Below are positions 31,923 through 44,239 of a stretch of 64,000 nucleotides of DNA, in pieces. Origin of the DNA: Solanum dulcamara (Eukaryota; Streptophyta; Magnoliopsida; Solanales; Solanaceae); NCBI RefSeq assembly GCF_947179165.1, contig NC_077238.1:37747793-37811792 (forward strand). The letters run 5' to 3'. Numbering within the stretch: position 1 is the stretch's first letter; the number at the start of each line of letters is the position of its first letter. Below the pieces are notes generated by a model that ran no database searches, was not told where the DNA came from, and was given only the letters and a program-made list of their open reading frames with translations. A program made the translations under genes and the position numbers.

Positions 31923-32592
31923 CCATCTCCTAAATCAACATGGCTGTCTTACACTCCTTAGAGACCACATCTGACAAATCCAACACAAACTTGCTCATAC
32001 GAGCTCTTGGGTCGGCAACCATGAATGGAACATATTTTGACAATTGGGTGAACTTGAGGGCATACTCCTTTACACTTATACCACCTTGCTTAAGGTTAAT
32101 GAACTCTTGCACCTTGGCCCCCCTTAACTCTAATGGGAAAAAGTAATGAAAAAACACTCTTTTGAACTCCTCCCAAGTCACAGGATCTGCCTCTCTAGGA
32201 TTCTCACTTTTCCATTGATCAAACCAAATATGAGCAACACCCTTCAATTAATAAGTAGCCAATTCCGCCCTCTGAACCGGGCAAACTCTCATAATCTCCA
32301 CTGTCTTGTGAATGCTATCAAAAAACTCTTATGGATCCTCTTCCACCTCAGAACCCCAAAACTCTGGAGGATTCATCCTAATGAAATCACGAACACTTTT
32401 TGCCGACATATTTACAATTGAGTTCACAGGAGCCACCACTTCACAATTGTCTTGAGCCATAACGGCTTGAGCAAGTACTTGGAAGGCCACTCCAAACTCG
32501 ATATTAGAGACTTGGTCTTTTAAAGGATCGGTCGGAGCTTGTTGCTTCTCTTCAACCACAATCCTTCTAGTGGGGTATCTTCATGGAGGCAT
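31923..32592 (-). pseudogene. element A gag N-terminal part
   Basis: Gag starts at the ATG on the minus strand at 32592 (MPP, then an early TGA), with later pieces SVRDFIRMNPPEFWGSEVEE, GVAHIWFDQWKSENPREADP and VTWEEFKRVFFHYFFPLELR, the conserved chromovirus capsid block. It stops at the TATGT target duplication of element B and picks up again at 22387. The base at the expected splice acceptor before the ATG is changed (TTTTTAT where sister elements have TTTTTAG). Confidence 0.85.
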
Positions 32593-32793
32593 TTTATAAA
32601 AATCACAAAGAACAAGCGTTAGAGGAAAAGACTTAGAGTAAAGATCTACCGCACGACATATATTATGAAAGAAGTGAGATTTTACTAAGACATTTCATAG
32701 CCTCCTATTTATGAATGTGGCACGCTTTACATTAATGAACAAGATTTACTTCAAACGGCATGTTAGACACCCTAGGATACTCCTAAACCTTAT

Positions 32794-32805
32794 GCTCTCA
32801 TACCA
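32794..32805 (-). other. element A primer-binding site
   Basis: Minus-strand TGGTATGAGAGC differs by one base from TGGTATCAGAGC, complementary to the 3' end of plant initiator Met-tRNA. It lies a few bases inside the 5' LTR. Confidence 0.8.
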
Positions 32806-32809
32806 AGTT

Positions 32810-35014
32810 TGCTACGACCCGAGCCTAGGGACTAGACGTGACACGTTGATCGGGATTATGAGGTATCCCAACCAAGCCATCATAGCATACATCACATACA
32901 TAAGGTAAAGAAACATAGTAAAGTAAAAACAAATAACAATTCAAAAAATGAAGTCTATGAGATAGAAATACTCAAGAAGTGTACAAACGTACTACCTCAA
33001 GATCACGTCTAAACATGCCTCTATTCTAGACTTTGATGGGGCCTTAGGATAAGCTCCTAGCTCACCCAAATCATGAGAAGAAAGTCAATGTAATAATGCG
33101 AAAAGAAAGTCATGTCCTCGATGGAATGAGGACTCACCAACTCTTTGACAATCTAAGCAACTCTAGCCACGAATAGGATGGTCGTCGTCCACTCCTACAT
33201 TATAAGACAATGTAGGCAAAATATGCGTTAGAACATAGAAGGTACTAAATATGTGATTTATGCATGATCAAGTAATAGGACATGAACAATATGACATAAG
33301 ATGCATGATCAACATAATGAACATGAAAAAGCTTAAAAGCATTCGAACTATATGAAAACTTATTGTTAATGCATCATAAAACTTCATAGCAAATCTCATA
33401 GCTTAACATTAAACTTGTGTGGGATAAGACCTTTAACTGAAATCTTAAGACCATGCGGCTATAACATCAAATTCAATGTAACTTTCATATAGAGATGAGA
33501 GAGGCTATTTGCCAGGGTAGACTTTGTGAGAAATAACTTTAACTTTGTGAGCTATATATGGATGCACTAGCTAGGCCTGAAGGAAGCCTATGTGGGAAAT
33601 GTAGTTTGGGACTTTAGGTTGCTACTAGGATTTTCTTGGATAACTAACTATGCTACTGGACCAAACCCTACCTAAAAGTCTTCTTGGTGCTTAGTCAATA
33701 TCCTAACGGAAACTCATAAAAACATGATCATAACATTATAGGGAAATATAGTAACTACCTATCAATGCATCTTTATAAAACACAGTAAGAGTAGCCCATT
33801 AACTTTAGTGATTCATAGGAATCCAAACTTCGATGAGAATTGTCCTTATCACCATCCTAAATATGATTGTGGGGGAATTGTACATATCGCACCATAATAA
33901 CAATCTCGTATCATAATTGATCATCATCATGAAAACTTTCTTTGAAAATCATTGAACTCATAGTAAATTCATGAAAAATCATCTTTTAACCTTATAATCA
34001 TGATTGAAAAATAACTTTTATGCATGGGCATTCATAATTTAAATTAAAATCATGCAATTCATGTAGATACATGCTTAGAATAATCATTGATAACAATTCA
34101 AAATGAAATTAAAATAGCCAAATGCAATTCATCTAAACTAGGGTTAATTAACCATTAAAAATTGAAGTAAACCTTGAATAAACTTTGGGACTCCATGGGT
34201 CAAAGGAACCTATGGATTAATCCCCACATACCTTAGTTGAATTCACTTATAATTTGAGAAGAAACCTTAGTGAAATCTGAACCCTAGCTTAAAACTTGGA
34301 GAGAAACCTTGAGAGAATTGTGTTCTTACCTTAGGAGAATTTGAAGAGTGATTTAGAATAGAGGGAAAATTGAAGGGTTAGGTATATATAGACTTTGATC
34401 TTGGACATAATTGTGTCTAGGTATATTAAACTAAACCTTGGGAAAAGAAATAAATGTGCTTTATTAAAATTGGAATTCGGACCTACGAGTCCAACTTTAT
34501 GACTCGTTCTTAAGTCTACGAGCCGTAGACTTGAGTCTTATTGAGAGTCATGAGAAAAACCTTGAAAAATAAGCCTTAGAAGTTTTCTTATGAGTCAAGT
34601 TTAAGAATCTTCATCATTTCTATGAGTCATCAAACTGACTCATCCTGCAGGTCTGATTTGTGAGATTTGGGAGCTTCTGAAGTACACCTACGAGTTATCA
34701 TTCGACTCATTATTGTGCCTATGAGTCATCATCTAGAATCTTCTTGTAGTCCTAGAAACCTACAATTTTGTGGTCTCTGAAGTTTGTGTATGAATCATCC
34801 TTATGGCTCATCAACAAAATGATGACTCATCCTGCTAAGTCGTAGGAACTCCTTCAGAGACTTGTCCTAAACAAATCTATGGAAAACCTCTATGACTCAT
34901 TTGTACGTGTCGTAGGAACCTCTACGAATTGTGGAGTGGGTCATAGACCTAAAATTTGTTTCTTTTCTTGAGATTTCTCCTTCGTTCTAACTTTTTGACT
35001 TTCGAGGTCTTACA
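32810..35014 (-). repeat. element A 5' LTR
   Basis: On the minus strand it starts TGTAAGACCTCGAAAG at 35014 and ends GTCGTAGCA at 32810. It carries the palindrome-rich tract (34480-34940, words like CTACGAGCCGTAGA) and a donor-like CTAAG|GTATGTGGGG at 34235-34222. It lacks roughly 200 bp present in the 3' LTR. Confidence 0.88.
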
Positions 35015-35067
35015 ATAATACTTAATATTTATTAGAAAATTTGCATACAAAATATAGACTTATTCTG

Positions 35068-37327
35068 TGTAAGACCCTGGAATTTGGAAAGTTAGAAAAC
35101 AAGGATAAAAAACATAAAAATTGAAAAATCTATAATTTTGGCACCAGGTGATTACCATGAAGGCCTTCGACGACCGTGATAGGCACCACGCCTCATGGTG
35201 AGACACCGTGGTGGTGACCCTGAGGTTCAGACCTGTAGGGTGAGGTCCATGAAAGGACAACAAGGAACGTGGTGAGTACCACGGGTCATGAAGCCCTCTA
35301 TGGTGACCCCTACTTTGAGGCCTCAAAACATGACTCTAAGGCTAGGACCACGGTTGGAAACCACGGGCTATGTATCTCTTTATGGACCATGGTGGGTTCC
35401 GTGGTGGTCACTCTTGTAGATATACCTGCAGGGCCTGTGCCACACATATGTTTCACGGGTCGTAATGCACTTTATGCACCGTGAAGTATTCCATAGAGGA
35501 AGTTCTGAAACTCTTTCCTACAACTCCCAAAATCCAAGACCAAGTCAATCATCACAGACACCATCGTGGGCTGTAGTGAGCATAATGGACCGTGGTGGAT
35601 CCTCCGTGATGTGTCCCAGTTATATTTAATTAGGGGTAATTCGGTCTTTTTCCTATTTTTTTATTAATGTATGTGGATGTTTTTGGGACTAGATTCATTA
35701 CAAAAATATCCTAAATACTAATAAACCTATTTTTTCCATAATTAATTCCCAATCAACTTTAAGACTTCTCTCTTAAGGTTCATTGAAGGTTTTATCTTCT
35801 TCATCAAGTTTGGCTAGGGTTTCTTTAATAACAAGTCATCCTTTTCAATTCTAAGGTCAAATTCAATAAGGTATGTTGGGATTGTTCCATGGGTCCATTT
35901 CACCCATGGAGTCCGAAGGTTTTCATTCAAAATCTCAAAAATTTTAATTGGGTTTGTAACCCTAATTTGATGAATTGCATTGGGCTATTTCAATTATGTT
36001 TTAATCATTATATATGATCATTATAAGTATGTTTCTTCATGAATTACATGATTTTAAGTTAAATTATGAATTCTCATGCATGAAGCCTATTTCCAATGAT
36101 GATATCGTGAAATATGATTATGAATCCAATGATTTCAAGGTGTTATCATGGTTTTCATTCAAATTAACTATGTTTATTAGTTTTACTCTATATTCAAGTA
36201 TGAATTGTGATAATGAATTACAAGTATATTCAAGATATGAATTTCATGTAAGTTATGAAGTAAGGTGACTTAGAGCCCTATGTGGTGACTTAGGGCCCTA
36301 TGTGGTGACCTAGGACCTAAATATATGAATTATGCAAGTATGATTTATAATGATGAAAGAAAAATTCTCACGTTGCAATTATGTTATAAAATGAGTTATT
36401 CTATGAAGTATGAAGTTTATGAACAAGCTATGATATATGTTAAGTATGTTTACTATATTATATATTTCATGGGATTTGACTTAGCATCGAGTGGACTTGA
36501 GGTGGGGGCCCTATCAAAAGGCTTAGTAGCAGCCTCATATCTCTTAAACTACGTGCCACCATAGGTTGCCTTTATGACCTAGAATTTGGATCCACATATA
36601 GCATATGTACATGACCTGCCTAGCATGGTAGAGTCTACCTTAGTAAATAAATTCTCCCTTTCTTCATTATATGGGGAGATAACGAGATTCCATGTTATAG
36701 CTCACATGATCTTAATGTCGGTTATGGTTCTATGCCATATATGTATAACATCATATGTACTTTCATGATTTGAACTACGTCATTCAAATGATTTGATTAT
36801 TATTATTCTTTCTTGACCTTCCTTATCTTATCTTACCATGCACTTTACTTGATCATTGTATCTTATGATTTATACCCTATTTCATGCCCTCATACTTAGA
36901 ACATTCAAAAGTATATTTATTACCTACATTGTCTCATAATATAGGGGTTGAGGATCATACTCCTACCACACGTGGCTAGTAGAGTTCCTTATCGGTGAAG
37001 AGTTTGGTGAGTCCTCATCTACCGAGGACTAATTATGATTATCTTATTTCTTCTTTCAAATTTATCTCTTTCTTGTTGAGGGTGAGATAGGGACATATCA
37101 TTGCCCTGCCATTTTCATGTAGTAGACGCACTTGTTGGATATATGTTTAGAGTCTATGTTGTCAGATTTTCATACTCTCTACTATTTAGGATCTAGACCC
37201 CTCCTTATGTTATTTTCTATATTTACGTCACCTTGTATATGCTTTATGATATGTGAAGAGTCTTGGTGGGAGGTATATGGGGTTTTGATCATCGTGTTAT
37301 GACTTGACTCTAGGTCGGGTTGTGACA
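35068..37327 (+). repeat. element C 5' LTR
   Basis: It starts TGTAAGACCCTGGAATTTGG and ends GGGTTGTGACA. U3 has a palindrome-rich tract at 35140-35610 (ACCGTGGTGG, ACCACGGGTCATG, GACCATGGTGGGTTCCGTGG). The donor AATAAG|GTATGTTGGG is at 35871, followed by CCATGGGT and ACCCATGG. Confidence 0.92.
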
Positions 37328-37541
37328 AGCTTAGTATTAGAGCACAAGGTTTAAGATGTCCTAGGGTGTTCAACATGCCACATCAAGTAGAGTATTGTTC
37401 ATGATTGTGAAGTGCGCCACATCTATGAATAGGAGGGTATAAGGCATTTTAGGAAATTCTCACTTCTTTCATGGTCTATGTCATGCTATAAAGTTTACCT
37501 AAGACTTCCTTTCCCTAATGATCTTCCTTTACGATTTTTAG
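35871..37541 (+). other. candidate gag-leader intron of element C
   Basis: Donor AAG|GTATGTTGGG and acceptor TTTACGATTTTTAG enclose 1671 bp, including the primer-binding site (TTAGTATTAGAGC at about 37331). The acceptor ends three bases before the gag ATG at 37545. Confidence 0.5.
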
Positions 37542-37544
37542 AAA

Positions 37545-38710
37545 ATGCCTCCAAGAAGACCACCTTTGCCATAGGGAATCAAAGCTTACAAGGTTCAAGC
37601 TCCTCTAACTTCTCAAGACAATGGTACCCTGCCTAACCAAGTTACTAATTTAGAGTTCCAGACCACTATTACGATGCTAGCCCAAGTAATGGCTAACCAA
37701 GTGGTTGCGGTTCCTTCTAATATTCCTACTTTAGCTCCAAGGGTAAGAGATTTTTCTAGGATAAACCCTCCAAAGTTTCATAGATCAAAATTTGATGAGG
37801 ATACTCAAGAATTTATTGATGAGTTTTAGAAAATAGTGAGCATTATGGGGGTTTCATCGGAAGAGAAAGCGGAGTTGGCAGGTTACAACTCAATAGAGTG
37901 GCCCAAGTATGGTATACTCAATGGAAGATAGAGAGGGTGGATGAAGGACTTATTAAATGGGAAGTCTTCAAACTTGTTTTTCTTGATTGCTTTTTCCCTC
38001 TTGATCTAAGGGAAGCCAAGGTATTGGAGTTCATTAATCTTTGACAAGGCAACATGGGAATGAGGGATTATCCCCTCAAATTCACCAAGCTATCCAAGTA
38101 TGCTCCTTCATTGGTTGCCGGCCCATATGCCCGAATAAGTTAATTCATATTGGGGCATCCAATTTTGTTGCTAAGGAATGATGTACCATTATTCTTATCA
38201 AGAAAATGGACATATCTTGGCTCATAACTTTTGTCAAGCAAATTGAGGGAGAGAAACAAAAGGAGATAAGAATGAGAGATTCTAAGAGAGACCGGTATGA
38301 AGGTGGATTCTCAAATGGTAAGTCCTATAGTAGTAGTGGTTGTTCTTAACAAGGCCAAAGTTTGGGACAAAAGTTTGTAAATAATAGGGTGCCAGACCCT
38401 AAGACTCAAGGAGGGGTGTGAATGGTACTAGCCCTTCATTTTCTAAGTATGCCAAATGCGAGAAGAATCATAGAGGGAGAAGTTTGATGGTAATGGGTGC
38501 TTTCTTCTGGGATGTGGAAAAATGGGATATAGGCAATCCGAGTGCCTTTATATTACCAACAAGGGTAGAGAAGGTCTTCCTCAAGTCTAAGTTACTCAAG
38601 GTGGCAAAGCTTCACAATGTGCCCAAGCTCAACCTAAGGGTGGTCAATGCAAGAGGTAGAGGAGACTCTCAATGTTGTTACCGGTATGTTATGAGTCTTT
38701 CACTATGATA
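37545..38710 (+). pseudogene. element C gag
   Basis: The ATG at 37545 starts MPPRRPPLP and hits an early stop. Later pieces match chromovirus gag (NPPKFHRSKFDEDTQEFIDE; EVFKLVFLDCFFPLDLREAK with one change), and a broken zinc knuckle lies around 38490-38550 where GCGKMGHRQSEC can be followed only across changed bases. Heavily decayed. Confidence 0.75.
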
Positions 38711-39050
38711 TTTATGCCTTTCTTAGTCCAGGTGCAAATTTTTCCTTTTGTTACTACTTATGTGGATATGAGGTTTGATGTTAGCCCCAAAATATTGATG
38801 GAGCCTTTTCCGTTTATAGTCCTGTAGGTGAGTTGGTTATGGCTAAAAGAGTTTACAGAAATTGTCCCATGTCGATTTTACATAAAGTTATCCCGTGTGA
38901 TCTTGTTGAACGTGATATGACCGATTTCAACATCATTCTTGGTATAGATTGATTAAATGCCTTTTATGCAACCATTGATTGTAGAACCAGTAGAGTCAAG
39001 TTTCAATTTCCTAATGATCCTATTCTTGAATGTAAATATAATGATTCGGT
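38700..39050 (+). pseudogene. element C protease remnant
   Basis: In broken frames it encodes the FDVSPKILMEPF, MAKRVYRNCPMSILHKVIPC and TDFNIILGID segments that follow the protease active site in sister elements. The DSGA site itself is altered (the bases at about 38728 read as a Leu/Ser-Pro change). Confidence 0.65.
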
Positions 39051-40206
39051 GGTTAAGGGTCAATTCACTTTATGTTTTAAGTCCCGAAAAATAATTTCCA
39101 AGGGTTGCATCTACCATGTAGTTCAGGTTAGAGATACTAACTCGGAGAGTCCTACTCTTGAGTCAGTTTCAATCGTAAATGAGCTTTCAGAAGTTTTTCC
39201 TGAAGACCTCCCAGGTATTCCTCCCCAAAGGGAAATAGACTTTGGTATTAACCTCCTACCCGATATGCAACCTATTTCTATTCCTCTTTACTATATGGCT
39301 CTGGCAAAACTCAAGAAGTTGAAAGAGCAATTGAAGGATTTATTGGATAAGGGTTTTTTAAGACCAAGCATTTCACCTTGGGGTGCTCTGGTGTTGTTTG
39401 TTAGGAACCAAGATGGGTCACTCCAAATGTGTATAGATTATCGGCAATTGAGCAAGGTAACGATTAAGAATAAATATCACATCCCAAGGATTGATGACTT
39501 ATGTGATCAACTTCAAGGGGCAAGCTATTTTTTTAAGATTAACCTCCGATCGGGTTATCATTAACTCCGAGTGAGGGAGTGTGACATTATGAAGATGGCT
39601 TTTAGAACTTCGTATGGTCATTTTAAATTTTTGGTTATGTCTTTTAGACTAACAAATGCCCCTATAGCCTTTATAGATTTGATGAACAGGGTATTTAGGC
39701 AATATTTGGATATGTTTATGATTGTGTTTGTTGATGATATTTTGATTTACTCACGGAGTGAAGAAGAGCATACTTATCATTTGATGATTGTATTGAAAAT
39801 TCTCAAAGACCGACAACTTTATGCAAAGTTTAGCAAATGTGAGTTTTGGCTAAGGTTAGTTGCTTTCCTTTATCACATTATTTTCGGAGAAGGAATTATG
39901 GTTGATCCAAAGAAGATCGAGGCAATTAAGAATTGGCCTAGGCCATTGAGTCCTTCTGATATTAAGAGTTTTTTGGGTTTACCCAATTATTATAGATGGT
40001 TTGTGGAAAGTTTCTCTTCCATTTCATTGTCCTTGACTATTTTAACCAAAAATAAGGTGAAGTTCCAATGGTCCGAGGCATGTGAGAAAAACTTTCAAGA
40101 GTTGAAGGATAGACTTGTCTCTACTCCGGTGTTGACTTTACCAGCAGTTCCAATGGGTTTGTTGTGTATTGTTATGCTTCATGAGTTGGTCTTGGTTGTG
40201 TGCTAA
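39049..40206 (+). pseudogene. element C reverse transcriptase
   Basis: Two long open stretches (39049-39564 and 39571-40206) are separated by a single TAA where the family has a Gln in GYHQLRV. They include [60 protein letters not shown] with an intact VDD site, [20 protein letters not shown] and [20 protein letters not shown]. It is the best-kept pol block of the window but is still interrupted. Confidence 0.9.
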
Positions 40207-40520
40207 TGCAAAATGCCAAAGTGATAGCTTATGCTTCTAGGCAACTCAAGGTGCATGAGAAGAATTACCCAACTAATGACTTGGAGTTGACAGCGCTGGT
40301 ATTTTCTTTGAAATTGTGGAGACACTATCTTTATGGTGTTCATGAAGATTTTTTCATCGATCATAAGAGTTTGCAATATGTGTTCACCCTAAAAGACTTG
40401 AATCTATGACAAAAGAGATGTCTTGAAGTATTTAAGAATTATGACTTGAGTGTGCTATAGCATCCTGGTAAGGCAAATATGGTTGCTGACACTCTTAGTA
40501 GATTGTCCATGAGCAATGTT
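40200..40520 (+). pseudogene. element C RNase H part
   Basis: It encodes [40 protein letters not shown] and [19 protein letters not shown], with the catalytic-region DHKSLQY kept. The first Asp (YCDAS) is lost: it reads as CYASXXXX just upstream in another frame. Confidence 0.8.
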
Positions 40521-40773
40521 TCTCATATTGAGGATGAAAGAGGAGAGCAAGTTCGGTATGTGCATAGGCTCACTAGTTTGGGTGTTAGATTGGTTAGTTC
40601 CAAAGATGGTAGTATTATTGTCCAAAATAGTTCTGAATCATCTCTTATGGCAGATATAAAGGTAAAACAAAATGATAATCTCGCTTTGGTTGAAGTGAAG
40701 AAAGAGGTTGCCGAAAAATGCATTGAGGCTTTCTCCCAAGGGGGAGATGATATTTTTAAGATATCAAGGATGA

Positions 40774-41372
40774 TTGTGTGTGCCGAATATTAATGACTTG
40801 AAAGATATGATATTGTACAAAGCTCATAGTTTGCGATATTCTATTCATCCCGGTTCTACAAAGATGTATCAAGATTTGAGGGAAGTGTATTGGTGGAATG
40901 ACATGAAGTGGGACATTGCCGAATTCGTGGCTAAGTGTCAAAACTACCAACAAGTGAAAGTTGAGCATAAAATTTTGGGAGGTTTGGTTCAAGACATCGA
41001 GATTCTGACTTGAAAGTATGAAGCCTTGAATATGGACTTTGTTACAGGATTGCCTCATACTCATACGTAACATTATTCCATTTGTGTGATAGTTGACCGA
41101 ATGACTAAGTCAGCTTATTTTCTCCTAGTTAGGACCTTATATTCGACTGAGGGCTATGCTAGATTGTATGTTCAAGAGTTGGTCAAGCTTCATGGTGTTC
41201 CATTATCTATCATTTCTGATATAGGTACTTAGTGTACATCTCAGTTCTGAAGATCTTGGACTGTCAAATTAGAAAGTTGAGAAACAAACAAATAGCTTTA
41301 GTTAAGGTGTTATGGAGGAGTCAAGAGGTTGAGAGTGCTACATGGGCGGATGAAGCCGATATGATGTCCTAA
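40774..41372 (+). pseudogene. element C integrase, internal deletion
   Basis: The zinc finger reads SLRYSIHPGSTKMYQDLREV and CQNYQQVKVE. The core start runs in broken frames to LHGVPLSIISD at about 41220, then switches within 40 bases to the C-terminal tail (VRKLRNKQIALVKVLWRSQE-like, ending ADMMS and stop). About 600 bp present in element B between these points is missing, which removes the third catalytic residue and the DNA-binding part. Confidence 0.82.
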
Positions 41373-41651
41373 TATCCTCATTTCTTTTCTTTCGTTCCTA
41401 GTAGAGGTATTTAGGTACTTCATGATCCAACCAGCCCAAATCATTCATTTCAATTATTCTCTTGGTTACATATGAATTCATGTTCATGAAATGAGTTTTA
41501 AAGTTATGTTTTTGCTTGAGATTAAAGATTACATATTTTTACGTATTATCTAGATGTTTTGCATTCATATTGGGCTGTTATGTTCCTTTCCTAATCTATT
41601 TAAGCTAGATTGAGTCCCATTCGAGAATGAATTTTCCCAAGGGAGAGATAT

Positions 41652-43870
41652 TGTAATACCTCGAAATTTGAAAAGTCAGAAAATGAGTATCAAAAATATG
41701 AAAATTAAGAAACCTGCAATTTTGGCACAAGCTGATGACCGCGAAGGCCATCACAGGCCGTAGTGGACACCACTCCTCTTGGTGAGCAACCGTGGTGGTG
41801 ATCCTGTTCTTCAGACCTGTAGAGCGAGGTACATGATAGGACACCATGGACAGTGGTGAGTCTAACGGGCCGTGAAGCCCTCTGTGTGACCCCTCCCTAG
41901 AGGCCTCAAAACATGACTCCAAGGCTAGCACCACGATTGTCCACCACAGACCATGTAGCTCTTCACGGACTATGGTGGGTTCCATAGTGGTCACTCCTAC
42001 AGACCCACCAGCAGGTCCTGCACCACTTCATAGACTGTGAAAGGTTCCGTGGAGGAAGTTTTAAAACTCTTCCCTGCAACCCCCAAAATCCAAGTCCAAG
42101 TCAATAATCATGGACATCACCATGGGCCATGGTGAGCATCACATACCATGATGGGTCCTCCATAGTGAGTCCAGTTATAGTTTAATGAGGGGTAATCTGG
42201 TCATTTTCTTATTTTTTAATTAATGTTTGTGGATGTTTTTGGGACTAGATTCATTACAAAAATATCCTAAATACTCATAAACCTATTTTTTCCATCATTA
42301 ATTCCCAATCAACTTTAAGACTTCTCTCTCAAGGTTCATTGAAGGTTTCATCTTCTTCATCAAGTTTGGCTAGGGTTTCTTCAAGAACAAGTCTTCCATT
42401 TCAATTCTAAGGTCAAATTAAATAAGGTATGTAGGGATTGATCCATAAGTCCATTTCACTCATGGAGTTCGAAGGTTTTCATTCAAAATCTAATGAATTT
42501 TTATTGGGTTTGTAACCCTAATTTGATGAATTGTATTAGGCTGTTTCAATTATATTTTAATCATTATATATGATCATTATAAGTATGTTTCTTCACGAAT
42601 TACATGATTTTAAGTTAAATTATGAATTCTCATGCATGAAGCCTATTTCCAATGATGATATCGTGAAATATGATTATGAATCCAATGTTTTTAAGGATTA
42701 TCATAGTTTTTTTTCAAATCAACTATGTATATTAGTTTTACTCTATATTCAATTACGAATTGTGATCATGAATTACAAGTGTATTCAAGATATGAATTTC
42801 ATGCAAGTTATGAAGTAAGGTGACTTAGGGTCCTGTGTGGTGAACTAGGACCTAACTATATGAATTATGCAAATATGATTTATAATGATCAAAGGACAAT
42901 TCTCACATTGTAATTATGTTATGAAATGAGCTATTCTATGAAGTATGAAGTTTATGAACAAGTTATGATATATGTTAAGTACATTTACTATGTTATGTAT
43001 TCCGTGGAATTTGACTTTGAACTGAGTGGACTTGAGGTGGGGTCCTTATAAAAAACTTAGTAGCAACCTCAAGTCTCTTTAACTACGTGCCATCATAGGT
43101 TGCCTTCATGGCTTAGCTAGTCGATCCATATAGTGTATGTAAATGACCCGCCTAGTGGGGTAGAGTCTACCTTTGCAAGTAGATTCCCTTTCTTCCATTG
43201 TATCGGGAGACATCGGAATTCCATGTTATAGGTCGCATGGTCTTATTGTCAGTCATGGTTCTATGCCACATATGTATGACCTCTCATGTACTTTCATGAC
43301 TTCAACTACGTCATTCAAAAGATTTGATTATTATGATTCTCTCTTGACCTTACTTATCTTATCTTACCCTGCACTTTACTTGATCATTGTATCTTATGAA
43401 TTATACTATATGTCATGCCCTGATACTTAGTACATTTAAAATTACTAACTCATATTTGTTGCCTACATTGTCTCATAATGTAGGGATAAGGAACACGCTC
43501 CTATCACACATGGTTAGTAGAGTTCATTTTCGTAGAAGAGTTTGGTGAGTCCTCATCTACAGAGGACTAGTTATGAGTATCTTGTTTCTTCTTTCAAAGA
43601 TATTTATCTCTTTCATGTTGAGGGTGAGCTAGGGACATGTCTTATCTCCCGCCATTTTCATTTAGTAGAGGCACTTATTGGACATATGTTTAGAGTCTAT
43701 ATTGTCAGATTTTCATACTCTCTACCATTCACAATCTACACCCCTCCTTATGTTATTTTCCGCATTTATTTCAGCTTATGCATGCTTTTAGATATGTCAA
43801 GAGGCTTGGTTGGATCCCTTCAGGGTTTTGATCGCTGTGTTATGACTTGTCCCTAGGTCGGGTTATGACA
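41652..43870 (+). repeat. element C 3' LTR
   Basis: It starts TGTAATACCTCGAAATTTG after the purine run AAGGGAGAGATAT and ends GGGTTATGACA. It matches the 5' LTR, including the palindrome tract (about 41715-42165) and the donor AATAAG|GTATGTAGGG at 42427. CG steps of the 5' copy often appear as CA or TG here. Confidence 0.92.
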
Positions 43871-44130
43871 TTTTGTTGGTCTAGTTAAGACTTTTACTTA
43901 TCGGAGGTCTAGAGTTCTAATCTAATTATTAACAATTCCTTTTTCAATAAAATCGCTACCTATGTCTCATTCTCTTGCATGATAATTTTTTTTTAAAAAA
44001 TAAACCCCATAGCAAGGCTCGAACTTGCATTCCTTCGGTAGTAAACCTAAGCTTTAACCACTGGCATCACAAGACTCATTATTTCTAAAGGTGACATATT
44101 TGATATTTATACTTTCCTTATAAATATATA
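43871..44130 (-). mobile_element. tRNA-derived SINE-like segment
   Basis: Minus-strand GATGCCAGTGGTTAAAGC (box A-like) and AAGTTCGAGCCTTG (box B-like) are about 35 bp apart around 44010-44075, the spacing of an internal RNA polymerase III promoter. No complete cloverleaf is seen. The 3' tail and target duplication are unclear, so this is a tentative SINE. Confidence 0.4.
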
Positions 44131-44239
44131 TATGAATATACATGTATATACAAATTATCAATCAAGATCGGGGGGTGGCGTGGCACCCCCTCGGAATAGC
44201 ATAGATCTACACCTAGTCCTCAACTTTGTTAGAACAAAC

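Larger units (their letters stand above)
15881..35014 (-). mobile_element. element A: Ty3/Gypsy chromovirus, split by element B
   Basis: Minus-strand order: 5' LTR (32810-35014), primer-binding site, gag part 1 (31923-32592), then element B, then gag part 2 with zinc knuckle, protease, RT, RNase H, integrase and a C-terminal chromodomain-like tail, and the 3' LTR (15881-18278). The LTRs are both over 2 kb. RT lies before integrase, as in Ty3/Gypsy, and the tail (PLEDVSVKENFTYEEI) suits the Tekay/Del chromoviruses. Many stops and frameshifts are present. The expected target duplication was not found, so one end may be eroded. Confidence 0.9.
35068..43870 (+). mobile_element. element C: Ty3/Gypsy chromovirus with integrase deletion
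   Basis: LTRs at 35068-37327 and 41652-43870 enclose gag, protease, RT, RNase H and a truncated integrase. The flanks read TTCTG (35063-35067) and TTTTG (43871-43875), a 5-bp target duplication with one change. It lies 53 bp beyond the 5' LTR of element A, in the opposite orientation. The internal region is 4.3 kb, about 1 kb shorter than in element B, mainly from loss of the integrase core. Confidence 0.93.

Noticed and set aside
35060..35326. Minus-strand 88-codon frame and similar frames at 41605-41994, 57028-57360 and 60732-60932
   Set aside because: They fall in palindrome-rich LTR tracts, where CG-rich repeats lower stop frequency on both strands; the peptides share only repeat-derived words.
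39049..40206. Intact reverse transcriptase gene in element C
   Set aside because: Although the VDD site is kept, a TAA splits the frame at about 39565 and gag and integrase are broken, so it is a pseudogene.
44010..44075. tRNA gene
   Set aside because: Box A-like and box B-like words are present, but no cloverleaf or acceptor stem can be drawn; a SINE head is more likely.
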